64,000 bases of DNA from Maricaulis sp963975345 (GCF_963975345.1 NZ_CAXBGE010000005.1:62001-126000); one strand, 5' to 3'. Positions 35,533 through 45,765 are shown, numbered from the stretch's first letter. A program made the numbers and translations. Notes: generated by a model not told the origin, from the letters alone.

Positions 35533-38500
35533 ATGTTGAATTGGCGCTTGGGGGCTGCGGCCCTGGTTCTGGCTGCAGGTCTGATCGGTTGCTCGGCACC
35601 GGACACGGATGTGCAGGGGCCATCGCTGGAAACACGCCCGGCTGATGCGGCGCGCGCCGTCACCGAAACCTCATCTGATTTTGCCTTCCTGCGCTATCAA
35701 ATCGATGTCGAAGGCGATGCGCCGCGCCTCTGCCTGGGCTTCACCGCGCCGCTCGACCCGCAATCCGATTACGAGCCCTATGTCGCGCTGGAGCCAGCGC
35801 GCCCCGTCGCGATGGCGGTCAGCGGGCAATCGCTCTGTCTCGGTGGGCTCGCCTTTGGCGACGGCCAGTCGGTCACCTTACGCGCGGGCTTCCCCTCCGC
35901 CGACGGCCGGGGCCTGCGGACCGACGAACAGATCGAAATCGATTTTGGTGACCGGCCCGCCTATGTCGGCATTGCCGGTGATGGCGTCATTCTGCCCCGG
36001 CTCGAAGCCGATGGCTTGGCCATCGAGACCGTCAATGTTGAGACCGTCGAAGTCACGGTCTGGCGCGTCACTGATCGCGCGCTGGCTTTCCGCTCGATCA
36101 CCTCGGGCTTTACTGCCGGGTTCGACGAATATGACTGGCAGGATCAGGATGAGAGCCCATTCCCGGTCGCCGAACGGCTGTGGCAGGGCAAGATGGACAC
36201 GGCTGGCACTCTTAATTCACCCGTGACCACCGTCTTCCCGCTGGCGGAGACCATCGGGCGGCTGCGCCCGGGCGCCTATTACATCCAGGTCAGCGACGAT
36301 GCCGAAGCCGAGGATGATTATCACGTTCCGGCGCGCTCGAGCCGCTGGCTGGTGATCACCGATCTGGCGCTGACCGCCTATCGTGGCCGCGACGGGATTG
36401 ATTATGTCGTGCGCTCGCTGCAGACGGCCCAGCCGGTCGCCGGCGTGCGCGTCGAACTGGTAGCGCGCAGCAATGAAATTCTCGGCACAACCACGACCGA
36501 TGCCGATGGCCGCGCCCGTTTTGCCGGACCATTGATGCGGGGCGAGGACGGCAATACGCCGCGCCTGCTCACCGCCTATGGCCCGCAAAATGATTTCGCC
36601 GTGCTCGATCTGCAGCGCAATCCGGTCGATCTGAGCGGCCAGGACATTGCCGGCCGGACCCGCCCCGATGGCGCCGATGGCTATTTCTATCTCGACCGCG
36701 GCATCTACCGTCCCGGCGAGCAGGTGCGTATCGCCGCGATGATGCGCGATGCCCAAGCGGTTTCGATCTCCAGCCGCTCCGGCGATCTGGTCCTTTACGG
36801 CCCGAACGGGATTGAAGCGGCGCGCGAGCGCTTTGAAGGCGCGCCCATCGGCGGCACCGTGTTCTGGGATTATGATCTGGCACGGGCTTCGGCGCGCGGT
36901 GAATGGCGCATTGATGCCATGCTCGACGGCTATGGCCTGATCGCCCAGACGCGTTTTTCGGTTGAGGATTTCGTGCCGCAACGCATCGCGATGACGCTCG
37001 ATGCCGACAGTACGGCACCGATGCTGGCTGGCGAGACCCGCAATGTCGAAGCCAATGTCCGCTTCCTCTACGGGGCCCCCGGGGCTGGTCTGCCGGTTGA
37101 AGGCACGATCCGGATCGAACCCGATCCCAATCCCTTCCCCGATTATGCCCGTTTCTCTTTTGGCCGGTATGACGAGACTGTCCGCGAAACCAGCCGAGCG
37201 CTGCAGGACACGATTGCTGATGGTGCTGGCCATGCCGTGTTGCAGATTGATCCGCAGGGCGAGGGTGAGGGCACCAGTACGCCGTTGCGCATCCGCACCG
37301 TCATTTCCGCGATTGAGCCGGGCGGTCGCCCGGTCGCCGATGATGTGCGCATTCCCTATCGTCCGCGTGAGCTCTATATCGGTCTCGACGCCCAGTTCGA
37401 AGGCCGGCTCGGCAATAATAGCGCCGCCGCATTCGACATTGTCGGCCTGACGCCGTCCGGCGCGCTGCGCGAGGCCCGGGTCGAGTGGCAGGTCATCCGC
37501 GTCGACTGGAATTACGACTGGTACCGCACCGAAGGTGATGTCTGGCGCTGGCGCCGGACCCAGAATTCCGTTGTCGTCGAGGAGGGGGTGTCCGCCCTGT
37601 CGGCCGAGGCTGTGTCGCGGATCGATATCGCGGCGCTGGAATGGGGCGATTACCAACTCGTCGTCACCGATCCCGACAGCGGCGTCTCCGCCAGTTCGCA
37701 TTTCTGGGTCGGCTGGGGCCGAACCTCTTCGACCGGCGATGACGCGCCGGACCGTGTTCGCCTCGCCGGACCCGATGAGCCTGTTGCCGTGGGCCAGATG
37801 GCGACGATCAGTATTTTGCCGCCCTATGCCGGTGAAGCCGAAATTGTGATCGCCAGCGATCATGTTCTCGCGACGCAATCGGTCTCCGTGCCGGAGGAGG
37901 GCGCCGAAGTCAGCTTCCGCGTTTCCGAGGAATGGGGCGCAGGTGCCTATGCCATGGTCTCCGTCTTCACGCCGCGTGATCCGGTGGCCCAGCCGCGTCC
38001 ACGCCGCGCCGTCGGTGTGACCTATCTCGCTGTCGATACCGGCCATCGCGAGCTTGGCCTCACCCTCGATGCGCCCGAACTGGCGCGTCCACGTCAGCCG
38101 CTCGATATTGCGATCACCGCGACCGGCCCGGTTCGTGCCGGTGCCTGGGTGACGGTGGCGGCGGTCGATGAGGGCATTCTGGCCCTGACCCGCTTCCAAT
38201 CACCCGATCCGGTCGGCTGGTATTTCGGACGCTCATCGCTGGCGGTTGATCTGCTTGACGATTATGGCCGCCTGCTCGATCCCAATCAGGGGGCAGCTGC
38301 GGCTGTGCGCACCGGCGGCGACCAGATCGGCGGCGCCGGCCTGACCGTCGTGCCAACGCGTACTGTCGCGCTCTTCTCGGGCCCGGTCGCGTTCGACCGT
38401 GCCGGCCATGCGACCGTGACGCTCGATATTCCCGACTTCAATGGCGAATTGCGTCTGATGGCGGTTGCCTGGTCGGGAAGCGGGCTGGGCGAGGCGTCCC

Positions 38501-40392
38501 AGCCGCTGACTGTGCGCGATGAAGTGCCCGCCGAACTGATCCTGCCGCGCTTCCTGGCGCCCGGCGATTCCAGCATGACGACGCTGACCATCGACAATGT
38601 CGAAGGCGCGCCCGGCGTCTATGCCGCCGCGATCAATGCTTCCGGCGCCGTCAATGCCGACAGCGAAGACCGGATCGAACTGGCCAGCGGTGCCCGAATC
38701 GACCGGCGTTATCCTGTCAGCGGCACCGATAGCGGTATTGGTAATGTGGGATTGAGTGTCGATGGCCCGGCCGGTTTTGCCGTCTCGCGCAGCTATCCAA
38801 TCGAAGTGCGCTCCGCCTGGTTGCCGTCTTCAGAAGTTCTGCGCGGACGTGTCGAGCCGGGCGCCAGCTGGTCGCTCGACAGCACGGCGCTGGCGGCCTT
38901 CCTGCCTGGGTCCAGTGAAGTCTCGGTCAGTTTCTCGGCGACGCCGCTGGATCAGAACGCCCTGCTGCGCTCACTCAGCCGCTATCCCTATGGCTGCACA
39001 GAACAGATCACCAGCCGCGCTCTGCCACTCCTCTACGCCCAGGACCTGGCGGCATTGTCCGGCACGGACGGGTTCGACCAGGCTCGGGTCCAGATCCAGG
39101 ATGCGATCTCGACCTTGCTGAGCCGTGAGGCTGCAGATGGCACGATCGGATTGTGGCGGGTCGGTGATCGCAGCGCGACACCATGGCTGGGTGCCTATGC
39201 CGTCGACTTCCTCGCCCGCGCCAAAACGGCGGGCTACACGGTTCCCGATGCAGCGATGGAGCGGGCCTATGCTGCGCTCGAACATGTCGCTTCGCAGGAG
39301 CTGTGGCGCGCCTCGGGTTATGATCCCAGCGTTTATCGTTGGGTCGGTCAGAGCGACACCAATCAACGTCTGTCAGACCGCAGTGCAGCCTACGCACTCT
39401 ACGTCCTGGCGCGTGCTGACCGGGCTGACCGCTCACGTCTGCGCTATATGCATGATGAGCGGCTGGCCGAGATTGCCAGCCCGCTGGCGCGGGCCCAGAT
39501 CGGCGCGGCTCTGTTCCTGATCGGCGACCGGGCCCGCTCGCATAGTGCTTTCCTGCAAGCGGAAGCGGCCCTGGGTTATTCCAATCCGGGCGACTGGTAT
39601 CAGACCGCCCGGCGCGATCTCGCCGGCGTTCTGGCCCTGGCGGCCGAAGCGGGCGAGAGCGAGCTGGTTGGCCGTCTGGCCGAGCGTGTCGCTCGGGAAC
39701 TGCCCGAGCCGGGCCGGTTGACGACCCAGGAGAAGGCCTTCCTTCTGCTGGCCGCACAGGCCCTGTCGGCGGGTACCGATGCGCTGGAGATTGAAACCGG
39801 TGCGGGCGATGCCACACCGGGCCAGCGGGACTTCACGCTGACGCCGGGCGATTTGACCGGCACAACCGGTTTTGTCAATCGCGGTGCCAATCCGGTTTGG
39901 GTCACCCAGATCGCGCATGGAGAAACCCTGCAAGCGCCGGCAGCGGTGTCGGAACAGGTGGTGATCTCCAAGCGGATTCGGGCGATGGATGGCACGTCGG
40001 TCGATCTCACCAAGCTGGTCCAGGGCGACCGGCTGATCATCGATATTGAGATGATCCCGAGCGAGCAGCGCACCATTCCCGCCATCCTGGTCGATCTTCT
40101 GCCAGCGGGTCTGGAAATCGAGGCGATCATCCGTCCCGAGGATGCCGGCCCGAACGGCGTCCATGCCTGGCTCGGCACGATCCATGATCCACGCATTGCC
40201 GAAGCGCGCGATGACCGCTTCGTGGCGGCAATCGATCTGCGGACCGGACGTCCGGCTCATCTCGCCTATATCGTCCGCGCCGTGACACCAGGGCAATACA
40301 CCTTGCCGGGCGCGGTGATCGAAGACATGTACCGGCCCGACGTGTTCGCACGCTCCGAGACCGGCCAGATTGTCATCCGGCCGCGCGGCTAA
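35533..40392 (+). CDS. Alpha-2-macroglobulin family lipoprotein
   Basis: The 1619-residue protein has a lipoprotein signal with a lipobox ending GLIGC (Cys20). It then shows MG1/MG2 domains (GYFYLDRGIYRPGEQVRIAAMMRD, named by its ends), the macroglobulin core and the thioester domain with YGCTEQITS (Cys1155). The thioester CxEQ is intact, though the second residue is Thr rather than the Leu of E. coli YfhM. Such proteins trap invading proteases by covalent linkage in the periplasm. The gene is followed three bases later by pbpC, the classic partner that repairs the wall. Confidence 0.93.
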   Translation: MLNWRLGAAALVLAAGLIGCSAPDTDVQGPSLETRPADAARAVTETSSDFAFLRYQIDVEGDAPRLCLGFTAPLDPQSDYEPYVALEPARPVAMAVSGQSLCLGGLAFGDGQSVTLRAGFPSADGRGLRTDEQIEIDFGDRPAYVGIAGDGVILPRLEADGLAIETVNVETVEVTVWRVTDRALAFRSITSGFTAGFDEYDWQDQDESPFPVAERLWQGKMDTAGTLNSPVTTVFPLAETIGRLRPGAYYIQVSDDAEAEDDYHVPARSSRWLVITDLALTAYRGRDGIDYVVRSLQTAQPVAGVRVELVARSNEILGTTTTDADGRARFAGPLMRGEDGNTPRLLTAYGPQNDFAVLDLQRNPVDLSGQDIAGRTRPDGADGYFYLDRGIYRPGEQVRIAAMMRDAQAVSISSRSGDLVLYGPNGIEAARERFEGAPIGGTVFWDYDLARASARGEWRIDAMLDGYGLIAQTRFSVEDFVPQRIAMTLDADSTAPMLAGETRNVEANVRFLYGAPGAGLPVEGTIRIEPDPNPFPDYARFSFGRYDETVRETSRALQDTIADGAGHAVLQIDPQGEGEGTSTPLRIRTVISAIEPGGRPVADDVRIPYRPRELYIGLDAQFEGRLGNNSAAAFDIVGLTPSGALREARVEWQVIRVDWNYDWYRTEGDVWRWRRTQNSVVVEEGVSALSAEAVSRIDIAALEWGDYQLVVTDPDSGVSASSHFWVGWGRTSSTGDDAPDRVRLAGPDEPVAVGQMATISILPPYAGEAEIVIASDHVLATQSVSVPEEGAEVSFRVSEEWGAGAYAMVSVFTPRDPVAQPRPRRAVGVTYLAVDTGHRELGLTLDAPELARPRQPLDIAITATGPVRAGAWVTVAAVDEGILALTRFQSPDPVGWYFGRSSLAVDLLDDYGRLLDPNQGAAAAVRTGGDQIGGAGLTVVPTRTVALFSGPVAFDRAGHATVTLDIPDFNGELRLMAVAWSGSGLGEASQPLTVRDEVPAELILPRFLAPGDSSMTTLTIDNVEGAPGVYAAAINASGAVNADSEDRIELASGARIDRRYPVSGTDSGIGNVGLSVDGPAGFAVSRSYPIEVRSAWLPSSEVLRGRVEPGASWSLDSTALAAFLPGSSEVSVSFSATPLDQNALLRSLSRYPYGCTEQITSRALPLLYAQDLAALSGTDGFDQARVQIQDAISTLLSREAADGTIGLWRVGDRSATPWLGAYAVDFLARAKTAGYTVPDAAMERAYAALEHVASQELWRASGYDPSVYRWVGQSDTNQRLSDRSAAYALYVLARADRADRSRLRYMHDERLAEIASPLARAQIGAALFLIGDRARSHSAFLQAEAALGYSNPGDWYQTARRDLAGVLALAAEAGESELVGRLAERVARELPEPGRLTTQEKAFLLLAAQALSAGTDALEIETGAGDATPGQRDFTLTPGDLTGTTGFVNRGANPVWVTQIAHGETLQAPAAVSEQVVISKRIRAMDGTSVDLTKLVQGDRLIIDIEMIPSEQRTIPAILVDLLPAGLEIEAIIRPEDAGPNGVHAWLGTIHDPRIAEARDDRFVAAIDLRTGRPAHLAYIVRAVTPGQYTLPGAVIEDMYRPDVFARSETGQIVIRPRG

Positions 40393-40395
40393 ATC

Positions 40396-42438
40396 ATGCT
40401 CGGCCTGGGTCGGATATATTGGGTGATTGCCGGCGCCCTGGCGGGGCTGGCTCTGCTGCTCGCGCTCGACCAGATTTTCCCGGTCCCGCTTGAGGCGGCC
40501 CAGGCGCGCTCGCAATTGGTGCGTGACCGCGATGGCGAATTGTTGCGTGCCTTCCCTGTCGGGGAAGGGCGCTGGCGGTTGGCGGCCGATCTCGACCAGA
40601 TCGATCCGGATTTTATCGCCGCGCTACTGGCCTACGAGGATTCGCGCTTCTACCAGCATATCGGGGTCGATGCCGGCGCTGTCGTGCGGGCCGCTTGGGA
40701 GGGTTTGCGGGCCGGGCGTATCGTCTCCGGTGCCTCGACCCTGACCATGCAGGTGGCTCGCCTGCTGGAGCCACGGCCGCGCACCTACAGCGCCAAAGTC
40801 CTGCAAATGGCGCGGGCGCTGCAGCTGGAACTGCATTTCAGCAAGCGCGAGATCCTCGAGCTTTACCTCACCCTGGCGCCCTATGGCGGCAATCTGGAGG
40901 GGGTGAGGGCGGCGTCCTGGGCCTATTTCGGGCGCGAACCCGATGCGCTGACCATTGAGCAGATCGCGCTGCTGATCGCGCTGCCGCAATCGCCCGAGGC
41001 GCGCCGGCCTGACCGTCATCCGCAAGCGGCCATCGCAGCGCGCGGCCGTGTCCTCGACCGCCTCGCCCGCGTCGGTCTCGCTCGCCCGACCGCTCAGGCC
41101 GACGCCACGCTCGACCCGGCACCGCAGCGTCGCGCTTTCCCGGCCGACGCCTGGCAGGTCGCCGAGACGCTGGCGCGGCACAATCCCGGCCGCACCGACC
41201 TGGTGACGACGCTTGATGCCGGCCTGCAGCGGGCGCTGGAACAACAGGTGCGTGATAATCTGCCGATGGGCGATCCAAATGCCCAGATCGCGGTCATGGT
41301 GGTGGAGACGCAGAGCCGCGCTGTGCGCGCCGCTGTCGGCTCGGCCGGGCGCGAGCGGCCCGGTGGCTGGATCGATCTGACGACGCGGCCACGCTCGCCG
41401 GGCTCGACCTTGAAGCCCTTCATTTATGCGATGGCGTTCGATGACGGTCTGGCAGCGCCGCAAACCCGTATCGCCGATTTGCCGCGTCGTTTTGCCGGCT
41501 ATCAGCCAGATAATTTCGATCGCCGGTTTCGCGGTGATGTCACCATCACTGAAGCGCTGCAGCACTCGCTCAATATCCCCGCGGTGACCACGCTCGACGA
41601 TGTTGGCGCGCGGCGCTTTTCCGCCGCGCTCGGCTTTGCCGGCGCACGGCCGGAGCGTCCACACGGTGCAGGCCGTGATGACGGGTTGGCCGTGGCGCTG
41701 GGCGGCGCCGGGCTGAGCGTGCGGCAATTGGCGATCCTGTACTCCGCGCTGGGCGATGGTGGCCGGGCCAGACCCCTGCGCTGGTTTGAGGGTGAGGATG
41801 AGGTCGAAGACGGGTCGGGCTATGGCCTGGTCAGCGCTGAGTCGGCACAGGAAATCCTCACCATATTGCGCCGCGCGCCGCATCCGGGCGGCCGCATGCC
41901 GGCAACCTTGACGACAGCAGCCCCGGAAATCGCCTTCAAGACGGGCACCTCCTATGGTTTTCGCGATGCCTGGTCCGCCGGGGTGGCGGGCCGCTATACG
42001 GTCGTGGTCTGGACAGGGCGGGCCGATGGCGTGCCGCGCGAGGGCATTACCGGCCGCGAAGGCGCCTTGCCGCTCTTGTTTCGCGTGTTCGACCTGATCG
42101 AGAGCCTGGAGCCCTCGCAGGCCCAGCCTGACCGCGACGAGCGTGAATTGCCGCCGGCACCGGTCACGATGGCGCGTTTCCAGCTCGATCCGGCGCCGCA
42201 AATCCTGTTCCCGCCGGATGGGTCGGAAGTCTGGGCCGAGCGAAGCGGGCGCGGTTTCGTGCTGGCGGCGCAGGGACAGAGCGCGGTCAATTGGTATGCC
42301 GACGGCGAGCCGGTGGGGCGCAATGCGGTCGGCGACGCGGTCTGGTATCCGAACGGGCCCGGCTTCTATCTGGTCGAAGTTGTTGATCAGGCGGGGCGGC
42401 GTTCGCGGGCCCGGGTGCGGATCCGGATGGGGAGCTGA
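40396..42438 (+). CDS. pbpC: Penicillin-binding protein 1C
   Basis: PbpC is a bifunctional peptidoglycan glycosyltransferase and transpeptidase. The 680 residues start with a membrane anchor (about 10-27). A GT51 domain follows with the EDSRFYQHIGVD and GASTLTMQVARL motifs. The transpeptidase domain has S-T-L-K (Ser337, Lys340) in SPGSTLKPF and KTGTS at 515-519. A BiPBP_C-type beta domain closes the protein. It is co-transcribed with the alpha-2-macroglobulin gene, the two being proposed to guard and mend the envelope. Confidence 0.95.
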   Translation: MLGLGRIYWVIAGALAGLALLLALDQIFPVPLEAAQARSQLVRDRDGELLRAFPVGEGRWRLAADLDQIDPDFIAALLAYEDSRFYQHIGVDAGAVVRAAWEGLRAGRIVSGASTLTMQVARLLEPRPRTYSAKVLQMARALQLELHFSKREILELYLTLAPYGGNLEGVRAASWAYFGREPDALTIEQIALLIALPQSPEARRPDRHPQAAIAARGRVLDRLARVGLARPTAQADATLDPAPQRRAFPADAWQVAETLARHNPGRTDLVTTLDAGLQRALEQQVRDNLPMGDPNAQIAVMVVETQSRAVRAAVGSAGRERPGGWIDLTTRPRSPGSTLKPFIYAMAFDDGLAAPQTRIADLPRRFAGYQPDNFDRRFRGDVTITEALQHSLNIPAVTTLDDVGARRFSAALGFAGARPERPHGAGRDDGLAVALGGAGLSVRQLAILYSALGDGGRARPLRWFEGEDEVEDGSGYGLVSAESAQEILTILRRAPHPGGRMPATLTTAAPEIAFKTGTSYGFRDAWSAGVAGRYTVVVWTGRADGVPREGITGREGALPLLFRVFDLIESLEPSQAQPDRDERELPPAPVTMARFQLDPAPQILFPPDGSEVWAERSGRGFVLAAQGQSAVNWYADGEPVGRNAVGDAVWYPNGPGFYLVEVVDQAGRRSRARVRIRMGS

Positions 42439-42532
42439 TGCCGGCGCACGCGCTTGTGATCGGGCGGCAGGCGACCGGGGCAGGGTGAGTGGTTATGCTG
42501 CCACCTCTTGAGCCCGACTTTGGAGTTGCCCC

Positions 42533-43060
42533 GTGATTGTCGCCACAATTCTGCTCGCCGTCAGCCTTGCCGCATCCGCAGGTGAGAGCGAGCCCTCCAT
42601 GTTGCTCGGCATGCAGACCCGCGACAGCAAAACCCTGTTGAGCAAAAACGGGGAGAGCCTGTACGCGCTGCAATTGACGCCGCTCGACGGACGCCTGTGT
42701 CAGGTTCGCGCCTTCTTTCGCGGTGCGCCGCCGCGCACGGCCCGTTTCTGCTCAAGCCGCGTCACCGGACGTCAGGTCGCGCGGTCAGGCGTGGCTGTGC
42801 TGGGGCTGGGTGAAATGGTGCACGGTGTTGGCGCCTGCATCGTCGACAGCCGGATTGTTGCTGTGCGCTTCTATACCGGCGCCGGCGCCTATGTGACGGC
42901 ACAGACTGGCGAGTGTACCGGCTCATATCAACAGATCTGGTGCCAGGGCACGTGGGTCGTGCAGGGCGTGCAATTGTATTTTGGCGGCGCGAGCTGGTTG
43001 CGGCCCCGCCCGAGCCTGCAGGGCATACGGCCTCTGTGCTCGACAATGGTTGGCGGCTAA
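42533..43060 (+). CDS. Small secreted protein of unknown function
   Basis: Translation probably starts at GTG 42533, giving 175 residues with a short signal peptide (IVATILLAVSLAASAG). The mature part has several cysteines (LCQVRAFF, RFCSSR, ACIVDS, GECTGSYQQIWCQG) that could pair as disulfides in the periplasm. I do not recognise the family. It stands between pbpC and the isoaspartyl peptidase with its own spacing of about 95 bases. Confidence 0.55.
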   Translation: MIVATILLAVSLAASAGESEPSMLLGMQTRDSKTLLSKNGESLYALQLTPLDGRLCQVRAFFRGAPPRTARFCSSRVTGRQVARSGVAVLGLGEMVHGVGACIVDSRIVAVRFYTGAGAYVTAQTGECTGSYQQIWCQGTWVVQGVQLYFGGASWLRPRPSLQGIRPLCSTMVGG

Positions 43061-43130
43061 CTTGGCCGCTGGCCCTTGCGTGTCAGACCGATCAGGGCAA
43101 AGCTCGACCCAAATCGGGAGGATTGATTTG

Positions 43131-44186
43131 ATGCGGGATGTTCTGATCGCGGCGATGGTCGCCATTATGCTGACGCCGGGCGCCATGGCGGATGATACGC
43201 CGCGCTGGGCCTTGGTTGTCCATGGTGGGGCAGGCGTGATCGAACGCGGTGCGATGACGCCAGAAACCGATGCAGCCTATCGCGCGGCAATGACACGCGC
43301 GCTGGAAATCGGCGCTGATGTGCTCGAATCGGGTGGCACATCCGTTGATGCCATCGAGGCGATCATTCGCGCCTTTGAAGACAATCCGATGTTCAATGCC
43401 GGACGTGGCGCGGTCTTCACTGCCGCTGGTCGCAATGAGCTGGATTCCTCGATCATGGATGGCAGCGACCTCAATGCCGGCGCGGTCGCGGGGGTCAGCA
43501 CGGTGCGTCACCCGATTTCTCTGGCGCGCGCGGTGATGGAGCATTCCCCACACGTGATGCTGCAGGGCGAAGGCGCCGAAACCTTTGCTGCCGAGCAGGG
43601 GCTGGAAATTGTCGATCCGGCTTTCTTCTTCACCGAGCGCCGCTGGGTGTCGATGGAGCACGAGCTTGGACGTCTCGGCCTCGATATCCCGGCCCGCCCT
43701 GAGGGCGCACCCGATCCACAGCCGGTCGATGAGGGCGCTTTGCTGCGCGATTCCCGGGAGCATCGTTTCGGCACGGTCGGTGTCGTTGCGCTCGACACCG
43801 CCGGCAATATTGCGGCGGGCACCTCAACCGGCGGTACGACAGCCAAGCGTTGGGGCCGCGTCGGCGACAGCCCGATCCTGGGCGCGGGCACCTATGCCAA
43901 TAATGCATCCTGCGGCGTCTCCGCGACGGGGACGGGCGAGTATTTCATCCGCCTGACGGTCGCGAGCCGGATCTGCGCCCTGGTCGAGTTCGAAGGGCTT
44001 GGCCTGCAGGCGGCCGCCGACCGGGTGATCCAGGATGAATTGACCGCTATGGGCGGCGATGGCGGCATTATTGCGCTGACACCCACCGGCGATATCGCCT
44101 GGAGTTTCAATACGCCGGGCATGTATCGCGCGCGCCTCACCGCTGGCGGCGAGCCGCTGGTGGCGATTTATGGTGATGAGGAATAG
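43131..44186 (+). CDS. iaaA: Isoaspartyl peptidase / type III L-asparaginase
   Basis: This Ntn-hydrolase precursor of 351 residues has a signal peptide (VLIAAMVAIMLTPGAMA), so it acts in the periplasm. The fold begins at WALVVHGGAGVIERG and the autocleavage site is HRFG-TVGVVALD. Thr215 becomes the N-terminal nucleophile of the beta chain, and the substrate loop is TSTGGTTAKRWGRVGDSPI. It hydrolyses beta-aspartyl peptides and asparagine. GGGAGG precedes the chosen ATG. Confidence 0.93.
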   Translation: MRDVLIAAMVAIMLTPGAMADDTPRWALVVHGGAGVIERGAMTPETDAAYRAAMTRALEIGADVLESGGTSVDAIEAIIRAFEDNPMFNAGRGAVFTAAGRNELDSSIMDGSDLNAGAVAGVSTVRHPISLARAVMEHSPHVMLQGEGAETFAAEQGLEIVDPAFFFTERRWVSMEHELGRLGLDIPARPEGAPDPQPVDEGALLRDSREHRFGTVGVVALDTAGNIAAGTSTGGTTAKRWGRVGDSPILGAGTYANNASCGVSATGTGEYFIRLTVASRICALVEFEGLGLQAAADRVIQDELTAMGGDGGIIALTPTGDIAWSFNTPGMYRARLTAGGEPLVAIYGDEE

Positions 44187-44225
44187 CCGCTGTGGGCTGT
44201 GACCCTCGGACTGGGGCTGCGCCCT

Positions 44226-45134
44226 TCACAGCACCGAGGCTTCACCGCGCGTGAAATAGGCGGTGTCGGCGGTCATTTGGTCGATGATGTGGTCGAAGGC
44301 GGCGCGGATGCGCGCGCTCTTGCGCACCGTCTCATGCGCCACTACCCACAGGTCGAGCGATGAACTGAAGTCGGGCAAGATGCGCTCGAGCTGGTGGTGT
44401 TGCCGCGCCAGCCGGTGCGAGGTGACGCCAATGCCATATCCCGCTTCAAGCCCGCGCACATGGGTGGCGGGGCTGCTGGCGCGAAAGGCGATATGGCTCG
44501 GCACGACGGGTGAACCTTCTTGCGTGCTCGGCCAGCCGAAATAATCGCCCATCGACCAACCGACACAGGTGTGGTCGGCGAGTTCCTCGACCTGGGCCGG
44601 ATAGCCCTTCTTTTCCAGATAGGCCTTGGAGGCATAGAGACCGGCGCCGACCGTGGTGCCGCGCCGGCCGATCAGACTCTGCTGGCTTCCTGGTCCGTTC
44701 CAACGCAGCGCGATATCGGCCTCGCGATCCGCGAGATTGGCCGGATGGTTCTTGATCGAGATCTCGATACCGATGCCGGGATTCTTGTGGTGAAAACTGG
44801 CCAAGGCCCGCGGTAGCCAGTCGGCGCCAATCCCCTCGGACGCGGAGATGACCACCAGGCCCGACAGGGATTGGTCCTGGGCGACAACGGCGCGTTCGAT
44901 GGCCGAGGCTTCCTCACGCATGCGCGAGGCGTGGGCGACGACTTTCTGGCCCAGCTGCGTCAATTGTGATTGCCCGTTCTCGCGTTCGAACAGGGGCTCA
45001 CCGAAGCGCTGCTCCAGCGCCTGCAAGCGGCGCGTCACGGTGGGCTGGCTGACGCCAAGCTGATGCGCAGCAGCCGTCAGGCTGCCGGCTTCGGCGATGG
45101 CGAGGCATACGAGGTAGTCGGACCAATCTTCCAT
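44226..45134 (-). CDS. LysR family transcriptional regulator
   Basis: The 302-residue protein has the N-terminal winged helix (LVCLAIAEAGSLTAAAHQLGVSQPTVTRRLQALEQRFG, named by its ends) and a periplasmic-binding-fold effector domain from about residue 90 (GLVVISASEGIGADWLPRAL). It belongs to the group with a short effector domain related to AaeR/CrgA-like regulators. It is divergent from a small exported TPR-like gene. The shared 90-base gap has palindromes at 45174-45181 (ATTCGAAT) and 45198-45210. Confidence 0.93.
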   Translation of the reverse strand: MEDWSDYLVCLAIAEAGSLTAAAHQLGVSQPTVTRRLQALEQRFGEPLFERENGQSQLTQLGQKVVAHASRMREEASAIERAVVAQDQSLSGLVVISASEGIGADWLPRALASFHHKNPGIGIEISIKNHPANLADREADIALRWNGPGSQQSLIGRRGTTVGAGLYASKAYLEKKGYPAQVEELADHTCVGWSMGDYFGWPSTQEGSPVVPSHIAFRASSPATHVRGLEAGYGIGVTSHRLARQHHQLERILPDFSSSLDLWVVAHETVRKSARIRAAFDHIIDQMTADTAYFTRGEASVL

Positions 45135-45197
45135 TCAAATACGTATATCTATGATCCTGATTTCGTCAATTCCATTCGAATAACTTTGTTCCCAAAT

Positions 45198-45210
45198 TGA
45201 ACGTTGTTCA
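45198..45210. promoter_or_regulatory. Palindrome before the exported TPR-like gene
   Basis: TGAACGTTGTTCA is a 5+5 inverted repeat with a 3-base centre, 15 bases before the start at 45226. It agrees with the half-sites of the operators at 23288 and 55414 (GAAC...GTTCA), but could also serve the adjacent LysR regulator. Confidence 0.35.
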
Positions 45211-45225
45211 CCAATGGAGTTTCCA

Positions 45226-45687
45226 ATGATCCGATCCCTGATCCTCGCCACCGCCCTTCTCGGCGGAGTGACTGTCGGTGCCCAAGCTCAGACCTGCGAC
45301 ACGGAGCCGCAATTCGCCGCCCACCGAACCGCCAATGGTTCCATCCGGGCCCAATACAATGCGGTGACCCGCAGTGAATGGCGCCAGGCCATTCATTTTG
45401 GCCGCGAAGTCGCCGCATCCGGCGCCGCCCCGAGCCAGCGCACCGCTGCCCTGACCAATCTTTGTTACGCCTACGCCGCGACGGGCGAGTTTGCCGAAGC
45501 CGTGCTAGCTTGTGACGCCGCCGCCGAATTGACGCCAACCGCTTGGCGCGCCATCAATAATCGCGGCGCCGCTCATTGGCTGGCGGGTGATCACGCCGCC
45601 GCCGTCACCGATTTCAATGCTGCCGCTGTCCTGGCGGCGGGCGAAGACGAAGTCCGGGCGAATCTCTCGCTCGCACAATGCGCCTAG
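45226..45687 (+). CDS. Exported TPR-like protein
   Basis: The 153-residue product has a signal peptide ending GAQAQ and then two or three helical repeats of TPR type (LTNLCYAYAATGEFAEAVLACDAAAELTP and AINNRGAAHWLAGDHAAAVTDFNAAAVL, named by their ends). Start ATG 45226 follows GGAG; ATG 45214 is in frame but overlaps that site. Such small periplasmic TPR proteins usually mediate protein contacts. A strong terminator follows at 45734. Confidence 0.65.
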   Translation: MIRSLILATALLGGVTVGAQAQTCDTEPQFAAHRTANGSIRAQYNAVTRSEWRQAIHFGREVAASGAAPSQRTAALTNLCYAYAATGEFAEAVLACDAAAELTPTAWRAINNRGAAHWLAGDHAAAVTDFNAAAVLAAGEDEVRANLSLAQCA

Positions 45688-45733
45688 ACTTGGTTCTCCC
45701 TCCCGGGCTCCAATACCGCTAGCCGCATTTATT

Positions 45734-45765
45734 GGGCCGGAGCCATCGCTCCGGCCCTTTTTTTT
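45734..45765 (+). terminator. Rho-independent terminator
   Basis: A perfect 10-bp stem (GGGCCGGAGC/GCTCCGGCCC) with a CATC loop is followed by eight T residues, about 45 bases after the TPR-like gene. Confidence 0.95.

Noticed and set aside
36217..38199. 660-codon minus-strand frame opposite the alpha-2-macroglobulin gene
   Set aside because: High-GC shadow without domain features.
40624..42201. 525-codon minus-strand frame opposite pbpC
   Set aside because: pbpC carries the catalytic motifs; this frame is its mirror.
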